This document shows, in pieces, positions 17,986 through 27,073 of a stretch of DNA of 64,000 nucleotides. Every line of letters begins with the position of its first letter. The stretch's first letter is position 1. A program made the translations under genes and the position numbers. Under the pieces are notes generated by a model that was given only the letters and a program-made list of their open reading frames with translations, had not been told where the DNA came from and did not search any database. Source of the DNA: Terrisporobacter mayombei (GTDB lineage Bacteria > Bacillota > Clostridia > Peptostreptococcales > Peptostreptococcaceae); assembly GCF_020748465.1 (NCBI RefSeq), contig NZ_JAHZMP010000004.1, positions 223,316 through 287,315 on the forward strand, in the 5' to 3' direction.

Positions 17986-20217
17986 TTATTCCTTTTTTGG
18001 TTCTCTTAACTTATTATAACTATCTAGTTTTTCTTTTACCAAATTTTTGATGTCCTCAAACATTTTATTCGTTAAAATTTCTACACTTTCTTCTATTTTG
18101 CTCACAGGATAAATTTTAAAACATCCATCTTTTATTGTTTTTTCCATTTCATCCGAAAGAATTAGATTATCCATATTATCTTTTGGCAAAATCACACCAT
18201 ACACTTTATCTTTAAATCCCCTTTTTTTACATACATTATAAAATCCCTCAATTTTTTCTGTTATTCCACCAACAACTTGTATTTCTCCCTTTTGGTTTAA
18301 AGATCCTGTAATTGCTATATTTTGTTTTATTGGTATTTCACTTAAAGAAGATAGTAATGCACATAGTTCTGCTAAGGTAGCACTATCACCATCTATTCCC
18401 CCATAATTTTGTTCAAAACAAATGTATGCATTTACTGATAAAGGGTATTCCTGTGCAAATTGTTCTGCTAAATAACCTTGCAAAATAAGTACTCCTTTAT
18501 TGTGTATTGCTCCACTCATTTTTACTTCTCTTTCTATATTTACTATACCTTTATTTCCCATACTAGTAGTTACACTAATTCTTGACGGTCTTCCAAATGA
18601 ATATTCTCCCATACCAAGAACTGATAATCCATTTATCACTCCAACTCTACTACCTTCAGTATCAATCATTATTGTATTATCTTCAATAAATTCATCAATC
18701 TTGTTTTCTATTTTATTTAAACGCTTACGCTTTTCTAAGATAGCTATTTCCACATGTTTCTTTTCCACAAAGTCTTTATTTTCTAGTTTCGCAAAAATAT
18801 CTGCTTCTGTTATTATCTCAAGTAATTTATTAAAATCTGTTGATAGCTTTTTCTTACTTCCTACTAATCTAGTACTATGTTTTATAACATCCTCCACAGC
18901 TTCATAAGTAAAATGCTTCAATTTGTTTTTTTCACATTGAAATGCTATGAATTTTGCCATTCCATATTCTGTAACTTCACTTCTATCCATTTCATTATCA
19001 AAATCTACAAACATTTTAAAACATTTACTAAATTCACTATCATATCTATAAAGTACATCATAAATATAGTTACTTCCAATTAATATAATTTTCAAATTTA
19101 ATGGTATTTCTTCAGGTTCTATTGATACTTTTGTCTCCATAGGAATTTTTTGCGACTGTATAGCTTTTTTTAAAAGTTCCCATGATAGAGGATAAGATAA
19201 AAGTTGTTGAGCGTACAGAACTAAATATCCTCCGTTAGATTTTTGCAAAGATCCAGAAAAGACTTTCGTAAAATCAGTTTTTATATTACCACTATTATAA
19301 TCATACTCAACCTTACCAAATAAATTTGATGGACTTGGATTTGATTCAACAATAATAGGTGCTGTTTCATTATTTTCATTATCTACAAATAAATTTACTG
19401 CATATTTTAAGAAAGAATCCTTATTATAATATTCCCTAAGTTCCTCATCATCTAAGTAAAATAGTTCTAAATTTTTTAATATATCTTCTCTAACTTTATT
19501 AATATAATTTACAATTTTATCATAGTTTTCATATTTTGCTTTTAGCTCTTGAATATGCGGATCCACAACTAATTTCCCAACTTCATCTTCTATTTCAATC
19601 ATTATAGTTTTTATATTTTCCTCAATTTCTCTTATCTGATAAACTACCTTTATTGCCATATTTTCTAGTTCTTTTTTTATTTTAAAAAATTCTTCAGAAG
19701 ATACTTCATCTTCAAAATTCTCATTTAAAGGAACAAAAACCATCCCCACTTTACTACTTTTAAGCTTAAATCCTTTTTCTTCACCATAAGTTTTTATCTT
19801 TTTAATTAAATCTTCCTTTTGCATTTCATATTCTTCCAATAATGTATTTTTATTTACCTCATATTCTTCACTATCAAATGCTTCTTTTATTTCTTCAAAC
19901 AATTTATCTATCATTTCTTCTATATCATCTTTAAATATTTTTCCCATGCCTCTTTCTAAACTTATTACAATAGGCTCTCTTGGATTATCGAAATTATATA
20001 CATAACACCAATCTTTATGGCTATTTTTATCTTTAGAACATTCATCTAATATTTTCATGGTATAAGTGCTTTTTCCTGTTCCAGGGTCACCTGCTATATA
20101 TATGTTATAAGCAGGATTATTTATTTTTAAACCCAGTTCCATAGCTGTTACTGCTCTATCTTGACCTAAAAAATCTTTTAAAGGTTCTATTTCTGACGTA
20201 TTGTTAAATTTTTGCAT
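17986..20217 (-). CDS. LonC/LonB-like ATP-dependent serine protease
   Basis: 743 aa, cytoplasmic. N-terminal AAA region with Walker A GDPGTGKS (43-50), then a long helical, charged insert (about 100-260), a second ATPase part, and the C-terminal S16 protease domain. The catalytic Ser612 (in DGDSAT) and Lys655 (in GITEKIEG) are 43 residues apart, the same spacing as in Lon. The N-domain of true Lon is missing. Homologues in spore formers are annotated as Lon-related or LonC; whether it acts in sporulation is unknown. Start ATG is preceded by GGAAAGGGG. Confidence 0.9.
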   Translation of the reverse strand: MQKFNNTSEIEPLKDFLGQDRAVTAMELGLKINNPAYNIYIAGDPGTGKSTYTMKILDECSKDKNSHKDWCYVYNFDNPREPIVISLERGMGKIFKDDIEEMIDKLFEEIKEAFDSEEYEVNKNTLLEEYEMQKEDLIKKIKTYGEEKGFKLKSSKVGMVFVPLNENFEDEVSSEEFFKIKKELENMAIKVVYQIREIEENIKTIMIEIEDEVGKLVVDPHIQELKAKYENYDKIVNYINKVREDILKNLELFYLDDEELREYYNKDSFLKYAVNLFVDNENNETAPIIVESNPSPSNLFGKVEYDYNSGNIKTDFTKVFSGSLQKSNGGYLVLYAQQLLSYPLSWELLKKAIQSQKIPMETKVSIEPEEIPLNLKIILIGSNYIYDVLYRYDSEFSKCFKMFVDFDNEMDRSEVTEYGMAKFIAFQCEKNKLKHFTYEAVEDVIKHSTRLVGSKKKLSTDFNKLLEIITEADIFAKLENKDFVEKKHVEIAILEKRKRLNKIENKIDEFIEDNTIMIDTEGSRVGVINGLSVLGMGEYSFGRPSRISVTTSMGNKGIVNIEREVKMSGAIHNKGVLILQGYLAEQFAQEYPLSVNAYICFEQNYGGIDGDSATLAELCALLSSLSEIPIKQNIAITGSLNQKGEIQVVGGITEKIEGFYNVCKKRGFKDKVYGVILPKDNMDNLILSDEMEKTIKDGCFKIYPVSKIEESVEILTNKMFEDIKNLVKEKLDSYNKLREPKKE

Positions 20218-20330
20218 ATTATTCCCCTTTCCATCCCCTATTTATATGAACTAAGATTATACTCTCTTATAAACTTAATTAATTATATGTATTAGCATTC
20301 TTTTATTTGACTTAATAATTTTCAAAAAAT

Positions 20331-20364
20331 AAAAAGCCTATGATTTATCACTTCATAGGCTTTT
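20331..20364 (-). terminator. Terminator overlapping the 3' end of queG
   Basis: Hairpin AAGCCTATGA / TCATAGGCTT with a T-tail on the minus strand. The left arm (in transcript order) is made of the last queG codons (K-P-M-K-stop), so coding sequence doubles as terminator stem. Confidence 0.85.
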
Positions 20365-21253
20365 CTTTTAATATATCCATATTTCTTTTTATAATATTTC
20401 TTCCTCTCCAACTAAAGGCTCTATCCTTGTATCTTCTCTTAAATTCTTTATTTGATATATTTTTAATTTCTTCTTCATTTAAATTAGTTATTAAATTAAT
20501 GGTAAATTCTTCAATATTGCTTTCACATATATCCTTATTGTGAGGACAAACTTGTTGACATATATCACATCCAAATATTGATTTATTCTTTTTTATTTTT
20601 GCTATTTCTTCTAAAGTAAGTTCTTCTTTCTTTTGAGTTATAAATGAAACACATTTTTTAGGATCCATTTTATAATTTCCCTCTAAAGCATTTCCCGGAC
20701 AATATTTTACACATTTATTGCACTTTATACATGTTTTATTTGTAGGTTTATCAGGTTCAAGGTCATAATTATTTACTATATATCCAATAAACACGTAAGA
20801 ACCATATTTATCTGTAATAATATTATTGTTAATTCCATAATATCCAATACCTGCTAAATAAGCTAAATACCTATCTACTAAAGGTCCGTTATCAGCAAAA
20901 ATTTTATAATTAAAACTTTCATCTATTTTTTTTATTTCCTGACATATATTATTAAGTCTCTCTTCTATTACTAAATGATAATCTAGTCCATAGCAATATT
21001 TTGATATATTTGATTCCTGACTTTGTTCTATATAATAAGGAAATGCACATACTATAATTGATGATGCATCCTCCATAATTAATTTAGGATTTATTCTTTT
21101 TTCTATATCAGGTTCTTCCATACCTGTTACAAGATTTGCATTAATTTTTTCTTCTAAGGTTTTTCTTAATTCATCATATGGACCTACAGGGGCGACTCCC
21201 ACAACATCTAGTCCTTTACTATAAAAAAGTTTTTTAATTTCATCTTTATTCAT
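20348..21253 (-). CDS. queG: Epoxyqueuosine reductase QueG
   Basis: Cobalamin-dependent iron-sulfur enzyme for the last step of queuosine synthesis in tRNA. 301 aa, at the short end of the family (C-terminal HEAT part absent). Two [4Fe-4S] motifs: CIKCNKCVKYCPGNAL and CDICQQVCPHN. The N-terminal cobalamin-binding domain shows VVGVAPVGPY and NGPLVDRYLAYLAGIGYYG. The start has AAAGGA upstream. No other queuosine genes are in the window. The single-gene context makes a QueG-like role likely rather than certain. Confidence 0.87.
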   Translation of the reverse strand: MNKDEIKKLFYSKGLDVVGVAPVGPYDELRKTLEEKINANLVTGMEEPDIEKRINPKLIMEDASSIIVCAFPYYIEQSQESNISKYCYGLDYHLVIEERLNNICQEIKKIDESFNYKIFADNGPLVDRYLAYLAGIGYYGINNNIITDKYGSYVFIGYIVNNYDLEPDKPTNKTCIKCNKCVKYCPGNALEGNYKMDPKKCVSFITQKKEELTLEEIAKIKKNKSIFGCDICQQVCPHNKDICESNIEEFTINLITNLNEEEIKNISNKEFKRRYKDRAFSWRGRNIIKRNMDILKEKPMK

Positions 21254-21316
21254 AAAATGTCCTTTCTTTAAATCCTCTTTAGTTTTATAATAAACTAATG
21301 ATAAGGAAGTGATAAT

Positions 21317-21721
21317 TTGATTAAACTAACAATCCCAGGAAGACCTATTAGTAAATCTAATTTTAAACTGCATAACGTTCATGGTCAAGCTTGGATGCCA
21401 TCAAAAGGAAAATATTCTAAATACGTAGCTTATGAAAACATGATTGCTGGATACATAAACACACAGTATGATGGTGAAGTTATAGAAGAAGACCTAATAA
21501 CTGTTATGAAGTTATATTTCCCTAATAAAAGAATGGGAGATTTACATAACTACCCAAAAAGTATTTGTGACGGAATAGAAAAAAGCGGTATTATAAAAAA
21601 TGACAAACAATTAAAACCTGTTTTATTATTTGATTATATTGATAAAGAAAATCCAAGGGTTGAAATTGAACTTTATCCAGTTTCAAAGTATAATGTTACA
21701 TACGACATTATTTCAAAGTAA
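21317..21721 (+). CDS. RusA-like Holliday-junction resolvase family protein
   Basis: 134 aa. RusA enzymes resolve branched DNA. The family core is recognisable: GDLHNYPKSICDGI then IIKNDKQL. Against the E. coli RusA pattern, Asp70 maps to Asp75, Asp72 to His77, Lys76 to Lys81, Asp90 to Asn95 and Asp91 to Asp96, so one catalytic acid is replaced by His. It begins at a TTG 7 nt after AGGAAG. It is usually a phage gene, yet there is no phage gene nearby; it is a single gene between queG and glsA. Function in the host is not known. Confidence 0.72.
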   Translation: MIKLTIPGRPISKSNFKLHNVHGQAWMPSKGKYSKYVAYENMIAGYINTQYDGEVIEEDLITVMKLYFPNKRMGDLHNYPKSICDGIEKSGIIKNDKQLKPVLLFDYIDKENPRVEIELYPVSKYNVTYDIISK

Positions 21722-21816
21722 TTTGTTTTATAACAAAATGATTAAAATTTAATATTATTTTATATTTTTTAAAGATAATTTTTTATTAAAATATGAATAT
21801 ATGGAGGACTCTTAAT

Positions 21817-22734
21817 ATGCAAAATATATTGAATGATATAATTCTATCAAATAAAAAGTGTACAGCTAACGGAAAAGTTGCTAGTTATATTCCTGAATTA
21901 AAAAATGCAAATATTGATGATTTGGGTATATGTGTAATAGATAAAGATAATAACATTTACTGCGCTGGTGATTATAAGAAAAAATTTACTATCCAAAGTA
22001 TATCAAAGCCTATAATCTTAGCTATGGCTTTAATGGATAATGAATGGCATCACGTTTTTTCTAAGGTAGGTATGGAACCAAGTGGAGATCCTTTTAACTC
22101 TATAATGAAATTAGAAACTAACGATACTAAAAAACCTTGCAATCCAATGATAAATGCTGGAGCTATAGTAACTACAGCTCTAATTAAAGGGAAAAATCTA
22201 CAAGAAAAGGAAGAACGTATGTTATCTTTCTTCAGAAAACTTGCTAAAAACAATTCTCTTGAAATAAATAAATCTATTTATGAATCTGAAAAATTAACTG
22301 GTGATAGAAATAGAGCTATGGGCTATTTATTAAAAAATGATGGATTTATAGAAGGAGATGTGGAAGAAACACTTGATTTATACTTTAAGCAATGTTCCAT
22401 TGAAGTTGATGTAGTTGATTTAGCTAGAATTGGTTTGCTATTCTCAAACTATGGTATTGATATAGAAACTGGTGAACGTGTAATAAGCGAAAATATATCT
22501 AGAATGGTAAAAACATTTATGGTTACTTGTGGAATGTACGATGCTTCTGGAGAATTTGCTCTTAGAGTCGGAATCCCTGCTAAATCTGGTGTAGGCGGAG
22601 GAATAATGGCATCTGTTCCAAGGAAAATGGGTATAGGTGTATTTGGACCTGCATTAGACGAAAAAGGAAATAGTATTGGAGGATTAAACATACTTGAAGA
22701 TTTATCAAATAAATTAGAATTAAATATTTTCTAA
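21817..22734 (+). CDS. glsA: Glutaminase A
   Basis: Hydrolyses glutamine to glutamate and ammonia. A beta-lactamase-like serine enzyme with the Ser-x-x-Lys motif in TIQSISKP (Ser61, Lys64). Other conserved blocks: PCNPMINAGAIVT, ESEKLTGDRNRAMGYLL, MVTCGMYDASGEFALRVG and IPAKSGVGGGIMAS. An in-frame ATG exists at 21793, but GGAGG lies about 9 nt before the ATG at 21817, giving 305 aa, the usual length. Monocistronic, with its own terminator. Confidence 0.95.
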   Translation: MQNILNDIILSNKKCTANGKVASYIPELKNANIDDLGICVIDKDNNIYCAGDYKKKFTIQSISKPIILAMALMDNEWHHVFSKVGMEPSGDPFNSIMKLETNDTKKPCNPMINAGAIVTTALIKGKNLQEKEERMLSFFRKLAKNNSLEINKSIYESEKLTGDRNRAMGYLLKNDGFIEGDVEETLDLYFKQCSIEVDVVDLARIGLLFSNYGIDIETGERVISENISRMVKTFMVTCGMYDASGEFALRVGIPAKSGVGGGIMASVPRKMGIGVFGPALDEKGNSIGGLNILEDLSNKLELNIF

Positions 22735-22778
22735 AAAAAAGCAGCTAAAACATCTAAGATGTAATTGCTGCTTTTTAG
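22733..22778. terminator. Bidirectional terminator after glsA
   Basis: AAAAAGCAGC / GCTGCTTTTT outer stem with an ACATCT-AAG-ATGT inner stem; it lies between the convergent ends of glsA and the aldo-keto reductase gene. Confidence 0.82.
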
Positions 22779-22779
22779 T

Positions 22780-23784
22780 TTATTTATTTTCCAATTTATC
22801 ACATACATTCTTTAGCATACTTCTAATTGGTAAATTATAAGGACATTTTTCTTCACAAATACCACATTCTATACATTTACTAGCCTTAGCATCACCTAGT
22901 GATTCATATCTTTCTAATGCCCATTCTTTCAAATTATATCTTGTATAGTATCCTTCCAATAAAAAGTTTTGCGGTATATTTATGTTTTTAGGACATGGAA
23001 GACAGTATTCACACCTTCTACAGAAATTTCCATTTAAATCTTTTCTAATTTTTTCAATCTTTAACTCATCTTCATGAGTAAGCTCCTTATCATTTATAAC
23101 TGAGACATTTTCCTTAACTTGTTCAATTGTATTCATCCCTGGAATAGCTACATCAATATATTCTTTTGATAATATATATTTTATAGCTAAAGGTCCGTCA
23201 TCAATAGCTCCTCCAGCTAAAGGCTTCATAGTAATTGTTCCTATTCCTTTTTCATAAGCTTTTCTAAAAACTTCATCTGCTTGATCTTCAACAATATTGT
23301 ATGGAAATTGTATAGTAGCAAATTTACCATCTTCCACAGCTTTTGATATCGTTTCCAAACTATGACTAGTTATTCCTATATGTTTTATTTTTCCTTCTTC
23401 TTTTGCTTCTAATAAAGCTCTATATGCTTTATCTTCATTAAATATAGTATTGTATTCTTCTACTTTAAGGTTATGTATTTGATACAAATCAATATAATCA
23501 GTTTTTAGATTCTTTAAACTTGTATCTATATCTCTTTTCATATCATCATAATTTCTAGACATACTTTTAGTTGCAATATAAAATTTTTCTCTTCTACCTT
23601 CAATGGCATTTCCAATATATTCTTCACTTACGGTATATCCCCTTGCTGTATCTATAAAATTAACACCTTGATTTATTAATTCTTCAATAACTTTATTTGT
23701 TTCCCCTTGAGTAATTCTCTGTATAGGTATTCCCCCAAATCCAACTTCTTTGATCATTATATTTGTATTTCCAAGACTCCTCAA
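22780..23784 (-). CDS. Aldo-keto reductase with C-terminal 2[4Fe-4S] ferredoxin domain
   Basis: 334 aa. The AKR barrel (1-260) has FIDTARGYTVSEEYIG, catalytic-type Tyr and Lys in the expected places (IATKS), and DYIDLYQIH. The C-terminus (about 275-330) adds CRRCEYCLPCPKNINIP and CIECGICEEKCPYNLPI, two cluster motifs. Such fusions are common in anaerobes and presumably couple NAD(P)H or ferredoxin electrons to a carbonyl substrate; the substrate is unknown. Start is TTG at 23784, 8 nt after GGAGG, matching the family beginning R-x-L-G. Confidence 0.9.
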   Translation of the reverse strand: MRSLGNTNIMIKEVGFGGIPIQRITQGETNKVIEELINQGVNFIDTARGYTVSEEYIGNAIEGRREKFYIATKSMSRNYDDMKRDIDTSLKNLKTDYIDLYQIHNLKVEEYNTIFNEDKAYRALLEAKEEGKIKHIGITSHSLETISKAVEDGKFATIQFPYNIVEDQADEVFRKAYEKGIGTITMKPLAGGAIDDGPLAIKYILSKEYIDVAIPGMNTIEQVKENVSVINDKELTHEDELKIEKIRKDLNGNFCRRCEYCLPCPKNINIPQNFLLEGYYTRYNLKEWALERYESLGDAKASKCIECGICEEKCPYNLPIRSMLKNVCDKLENK

Positions 23785-23880
23785 CTCTCCAGCCTCCTTA
23801 TTCTATATATTATATATACTATATTATCTTCATATAACCTGTCACTATTATGTATGAATTTACAAGTGTCATTTTTTTAA

Positions 23881-23913
23881 CAAAAAAAAGTATCAACATA
23901 GAATTGATACTTT
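23881..23913 (-). terminator. Terminator after the ArsR-like gene
   Basis: AGTATCAA-CATAGA-ATTGATACT hairpin with a run of eight Ts on the minus strand. Confidence 0.85.
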
Positions 23914-23923
23914 TATAATCTAC

Positions 23924-24481
23924 TTATTTTATTTGTGAAGGAATTGCGAACATTACTACATCATGTTTCTTTTCATTTTCTCTATCACTATTATCTCTTT
24001 TTGCAATTATTTCATTAACTTTAACTTTGAATGCACTTCTTAGTTCAGATATTTCTTCTTCTGTTAATAATACATTGTCATATTCTAAAATGCTGTCCCC
24101 ATTTAAAGCTCCCGCTTCAGCTGCATCATAGAAAGATTCTATAGTATCTTCAAAATCTGATATAGATACAAAGTCTGTATCTATTTCTTGCTCTAAAGTA
24201 TAATCTATTATTTTTCTACTAATAACTATATTATTTGCAGTTGGATAGTAATATTTTTCTACAATACCTGACTTAATCTTCTCTTCAACTAATTCTAAAA
24301 TCCCCACATTATAAAGTGTTTTGATATGATAGTTAATTTTTGCATGTGGCTCATCTAATATTTCTGATAACTGTTTTGCTGATAAGGGTTCCTTATCAAA
24401 CGTTTTCAAAATATCTACTCTACGAGGATGAGCAATTGCTTTTATACAATCTAAATCTCTCAATACTAATACATCTTTCAT
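23924..24481 (-). CDS. ArsR-like winged-helix transcriptional regulator
   Basis: 185 aa. The N-terminal winged helix (about 8-75) shows IKAIAHPRRVDILKTF, recognition-helix region LSAKQLSEILDEPHAKINYH and the wing VEEKIKSGIVEKYYYPT. The C-terminal half is acidic and helical with no metal-binding Cys, so it may sense a ligand or act as a dimer. A GTG at 24490 is in frame, but the AGGGGTGG site fits the ATG at 24481. It neighbours the aldo-keto reductase gene in the same direction but is separated from it by a terminator. Target unknown. Confidence 0.8.
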   Translation of the reverse strand: MKDVLVLRDLDCIKAIAHPRRVDILKTFDKEPLSAKQLSEILDEPHAKINYHIKTLYNVGILELVEEKIKSGIVEKYYYPTANNIVISRKIIDYTLEQEIDTDFVSISDFEDTIESFYDAAEAGALNGDSILEYDNVLLTEEEISELRSAFKVKVNEIIAKRDNSDRENEKKHDVVMFAIPSQIK

Positions 24482-24793
24482 ATATTCCACCCCTAAAACA
24501 TTTTTATTTAATATAATCCCATTATATATTAAGTGTATATAATTGTCAAAAGCTTATACATATTTAAACTTATTTTTTTATTTTTTTTATATTTTTTTAT
24601 CCTATTTTTTATTTATATATAAAATGACATACTTTTTGTCATAATATCACTTATTTTTTGTTATATTAATATATAAATTACCAATTGCATATAGAGTTTA
24701 TGTACACTATTTTTATTATATAATAATTTATTATAATATTTTAAAACATATAGTTAATAAAATTTAACAAAAAAACGAACTATAAAGTTCGTT
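24482..24793. other. AT-rich intergenic region upstream of the ArsR-like gene
   Basis: About 310 bp with no open frame of note and very high A+T. It holds the terminator of the kinase gene at its right end (24768-24798). A promoter for the ArsR-like gene must lie here, but I see no clear consensus. Confidence 0.5.
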
Positions 24794-24798
24794 TTAAT
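24768..24798 (-). terminator. Terminator overlapping the end of the TGS-kinase gene
   Basis: AAAACGAAC / GTTCGTTTT hairpin with a T-run on the minus strand. The 5' arm borders and partly uses the stop codon region. Confidence 0.85.
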
Positions 24799-26458
24799 CT
24801 ACTATTTTACTTCCACCTATAAATTCTCTAATTATTGATGTAGGTGGCAAATCTGATGTATCTTTAAGCTCCACAAAATATTGAAGGAATTTTAATAACC
24901 TATTTGCTTCACTATAAGCTTTGCTACTAGAGTCTATCTCTTCCAATAATGGTTTAACATAAGCTTTTAAAATTGCCAACTCATATACACAAGATGAGTT
25001 AAAAATCATATCAGATTCTTCTTGATAAGGAAATATGTTTTGCTTTTCTCCTCTTCTTACAGAATCCCAAGTTAATATTGTTCTTGTAGCATTATGACCT
25101 CTAAACTGATTATCCCTTACAATACGTCTTATTAGTCTTAAGTCTGTAGTAGGTATTCTATTATGCTCATCTAAATTTAGCTGTGTTAATACACTAAGAT
25201 AAATTTTAAATTTTTCCTTATCAGGTATTGATGAAGTTAAAATTGGATTTAAACCATGAATACCTTCTAGTATTATTGGTTGATTTTTTTCTATTTTAAG
25301 TTTTTTACCTTCTTCACTTATACCTTTTTTAAAGTTAAATCTTGGAATAGTCACTTCTTTTCCTTCTAGTAAATCACTTAAATCTTTATTAAATCTATCT
25401 AAATTTATTGCATATATAGATTCAAAATCATAATTGCCAAATTCATCTAATGGTGTTTTATCTCTATCTACGAAATAATCATCTAATGAGATTGATATCG
25501 GCTGTAAATTATTTACTTTCAAATGTATTGATAGCCTGTGAGCAAAACTAGTTTTTCCAGAAGATGATGGTGCTGCAATTAATATTATTCTTTTGTTTTC
25601 TTGTTTTATTATATCTGCTATTTGTCCCAATTTTTTTTCTTGTAAAGCTTCAACTATTCTTATTAATTCTCCATATGTTCCATTCTCTACTATCTTATTT
25701 AAAGATAATACTGTATCTACACCCATTAGCTTAGACCAATTTTCCATTTCCAAATAAATGTTTGATAGTTTTGGTTGAGGAATAAACTCTCTAACTTTAA
25801 ACTTTTCTTCTTCTCTAGGTCCAAGTAATATAAATCCACTTCCATACTTTAAAACATCAAATGTTTTTAAGTAACCTGTAGATGGCAACATATGCCCATA
25901 AAAATGCTCCACATGATTATTACATTTATAAATTTTTATATCATCATGTTCCTTATATTTTAATAATTCTGCTTTATTTTTCTTATTATGCTTATCGAAA
26001 AAATTAATTGCTTCCTTCTTAGTTACAATTGTTTTTTCAATTTTATAGTCTTCATCTATAATTTCTTGCATTTTTAGTTTAATGGCTTCTCTATCTTTTT
26101 CATTTAATGTTGTATCCGTGCTAACTTCACAGTACAAACCATTTGATAAAGAGTGCTCTATACTTACTTTACAATTTTCATAAAGTTCTTCACAAGCCAT
26201 TATAAACACAAGTGTCAAAGATCTAGAATATACTCTATATCCATCAGTATTATTAGTATCTAAAAATTTAATATTACAATCATCTGATACTAGCGTTGTT
26301 AATTCTTTTAATTTATTATTTATAGATGCTAAAGCTATATAGCCAGTATAATTTTCTTCAATTTCACAAGCAATGTCTTCTAATTTTATGCCTGTTGAGT
26401 TATCTTCAATTAAAATTTTTTTTTCTTCATCTTCTATAGTTAAATTTAATTGCTTCAT
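24794..26458 (-). CDS. TGS-domain / uridine-kinase fusion (nucleoside kinase)
   Basis: 554 aa. N-terminal TGS-like domain (about 1-65). Next is a threonyl-tRNA-synthetase-editing-like region (about 70-210) with SRSLTLVFIMACEEL, then HVEHFYGHMLPSTGYLKTF (two-His arrangement). The C-terminal P-loop uridine kinase / phosphoribulokinase domain has PSSSGKTSFAHRL (about 296-308), SLDDYFVDRDKTPLDEFG, ILEGIHGLNP and RLIRRIVRDNQFRG. This architecture is known from clostridia and Thermotoga as a putative nucleoside kinase; the purpose of the tRNA-synthetase-like half is not established. AAGGGG precedes the ATG. Followed by its own terminator. Confidence 0.87.
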   Translation of the reverse strand: MKQLNLTIEDEEKKILIEDNSTGIKLEDIACEIEENYTGYIALASINNKLKELTTLVSDDCNIKFLDTNNTDGYRVYSRSLTLVFIMACEELYENCKVSIEHSLSNGLYCEVSTDTTLNEKDREAIKLKMQEIIDEDYKIEKTIVTKKEAINFFDKHNKKNKAELLKYKEHDDIKIYKCNNHVEHFYGHMLPSTGYLKTFDVLKYGSGFILLGPREEEKFKVREFIPQPKLSNIYLEMENWSKLMGVDTVLSLNKIVENGTYGELIRIVEALQEKKLGQIADIIKQENKRIILIAAPSSSGKTSFAHRLSIHLKVNNLQPISISLDDYFVDRDKTPLDEFGNYDFESIYAINLDRFNKDLSDLLEGKEVTIPRFNFKKGISEEGKKLKIEKNQPIILEGIHGLNPILTSSIPDKEKFKIYLSVLTQLNLDEHNRIPTTDLRLIRRIVRDNQFRGHNATRTILTWDSVRRGEKQNIFPYQEESDMIFNSSCVYELAILKAYVKPLLEEIDSSSKAYSEANRLLKFLQYFVELKDTSDLPPTSIIREFIGGSKIVD

Positions 26459-26480
26459 TTTAACTACCCCTTTACGATTA

Positions 26481-27017
26481 TTATTCTCCTAGTAAACCTA
26501 TCTTGTTAAAAGGATATAACCTAACAAAAACTTTACCTAATATGTCTGAGTCATCAATAAAGCCTACGCTATCATATCTACTATCTAAACTTATTTCTCT
26601 GTTATCTCCCAATACAAATACGGAATTTTTTGGGACAACAGTATCTATATCACCTTCTGTAACTTCATCATGAATATAAGGTTCAACTAATTCTTCTCCA
26701 TTAACATATACTTTTGAATTTTCTATCTTAACTTTATCTCCGCTTACACCTATAACTCTTTTTACCAGATCTTTGCTACTTCCATCTTCTTGTTGTAAGT
26801 CAGATTCAAATACGATAATATCTCCACGTTTAGGTTCCTTAAATTTATAAGACATCCTATTTATAATTAAGTAATCTCCTTCTTCCAAAGTAGAGTACAT
26901 AGAATCTCCTCTTACTAATGTTGGTTTTATAAACTGTGTTATGATAAAAGCAAAAACTATTGCTAATACAAATACCTTAACCCACTCAAATATTTCTTTT
27001 TTTACTTTTGCACTCAA
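26481..27017 (-). CDS. lepB: Signal peptidase I
   Basis: Membrane serine protease that removes signal peptides from exported proteins. 178 aa, Gram-positive type with a single N-terminal transmembrane helix (about 12-30). Catalytic Ser39 in RGDSMYSTL and Lys86 in VKRVIG, then GDNREISLDSRYDSVGF. Starts at TTG (27017) behind GAGGAG. It lies 22 bp before the TGS-kinase gene in the same direction. Confidence 0.95.
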   Translation of the reverse strand: MSAKVKKEIFEWVKVFVLAIVFAFIITQFIKPTLVRGDSMYSTLEEGDYLIINRMSYKFKEPKRGDIIVFESDLQQEDGSSKDLVKRVIGVSGDKVKIENSKVYVNGEELVEPYIHDEVTEGDIDTVVPKNSVFVLGDNREISLDSRYDSVGFIDDSDILGKVFVRLYPFNKIGLLGE

Positions 27018-27073
27018 AATATCATCTCCTCAATAATATGTAATTATTTATAATATGTTACACTTACAACAAT

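Noticed and set aside
18500..18907. 135-codon open frame on the plus strand
   Set aside because: Antisense shadow of the LonC-like protease gene, no ribosome site or family resemblance.
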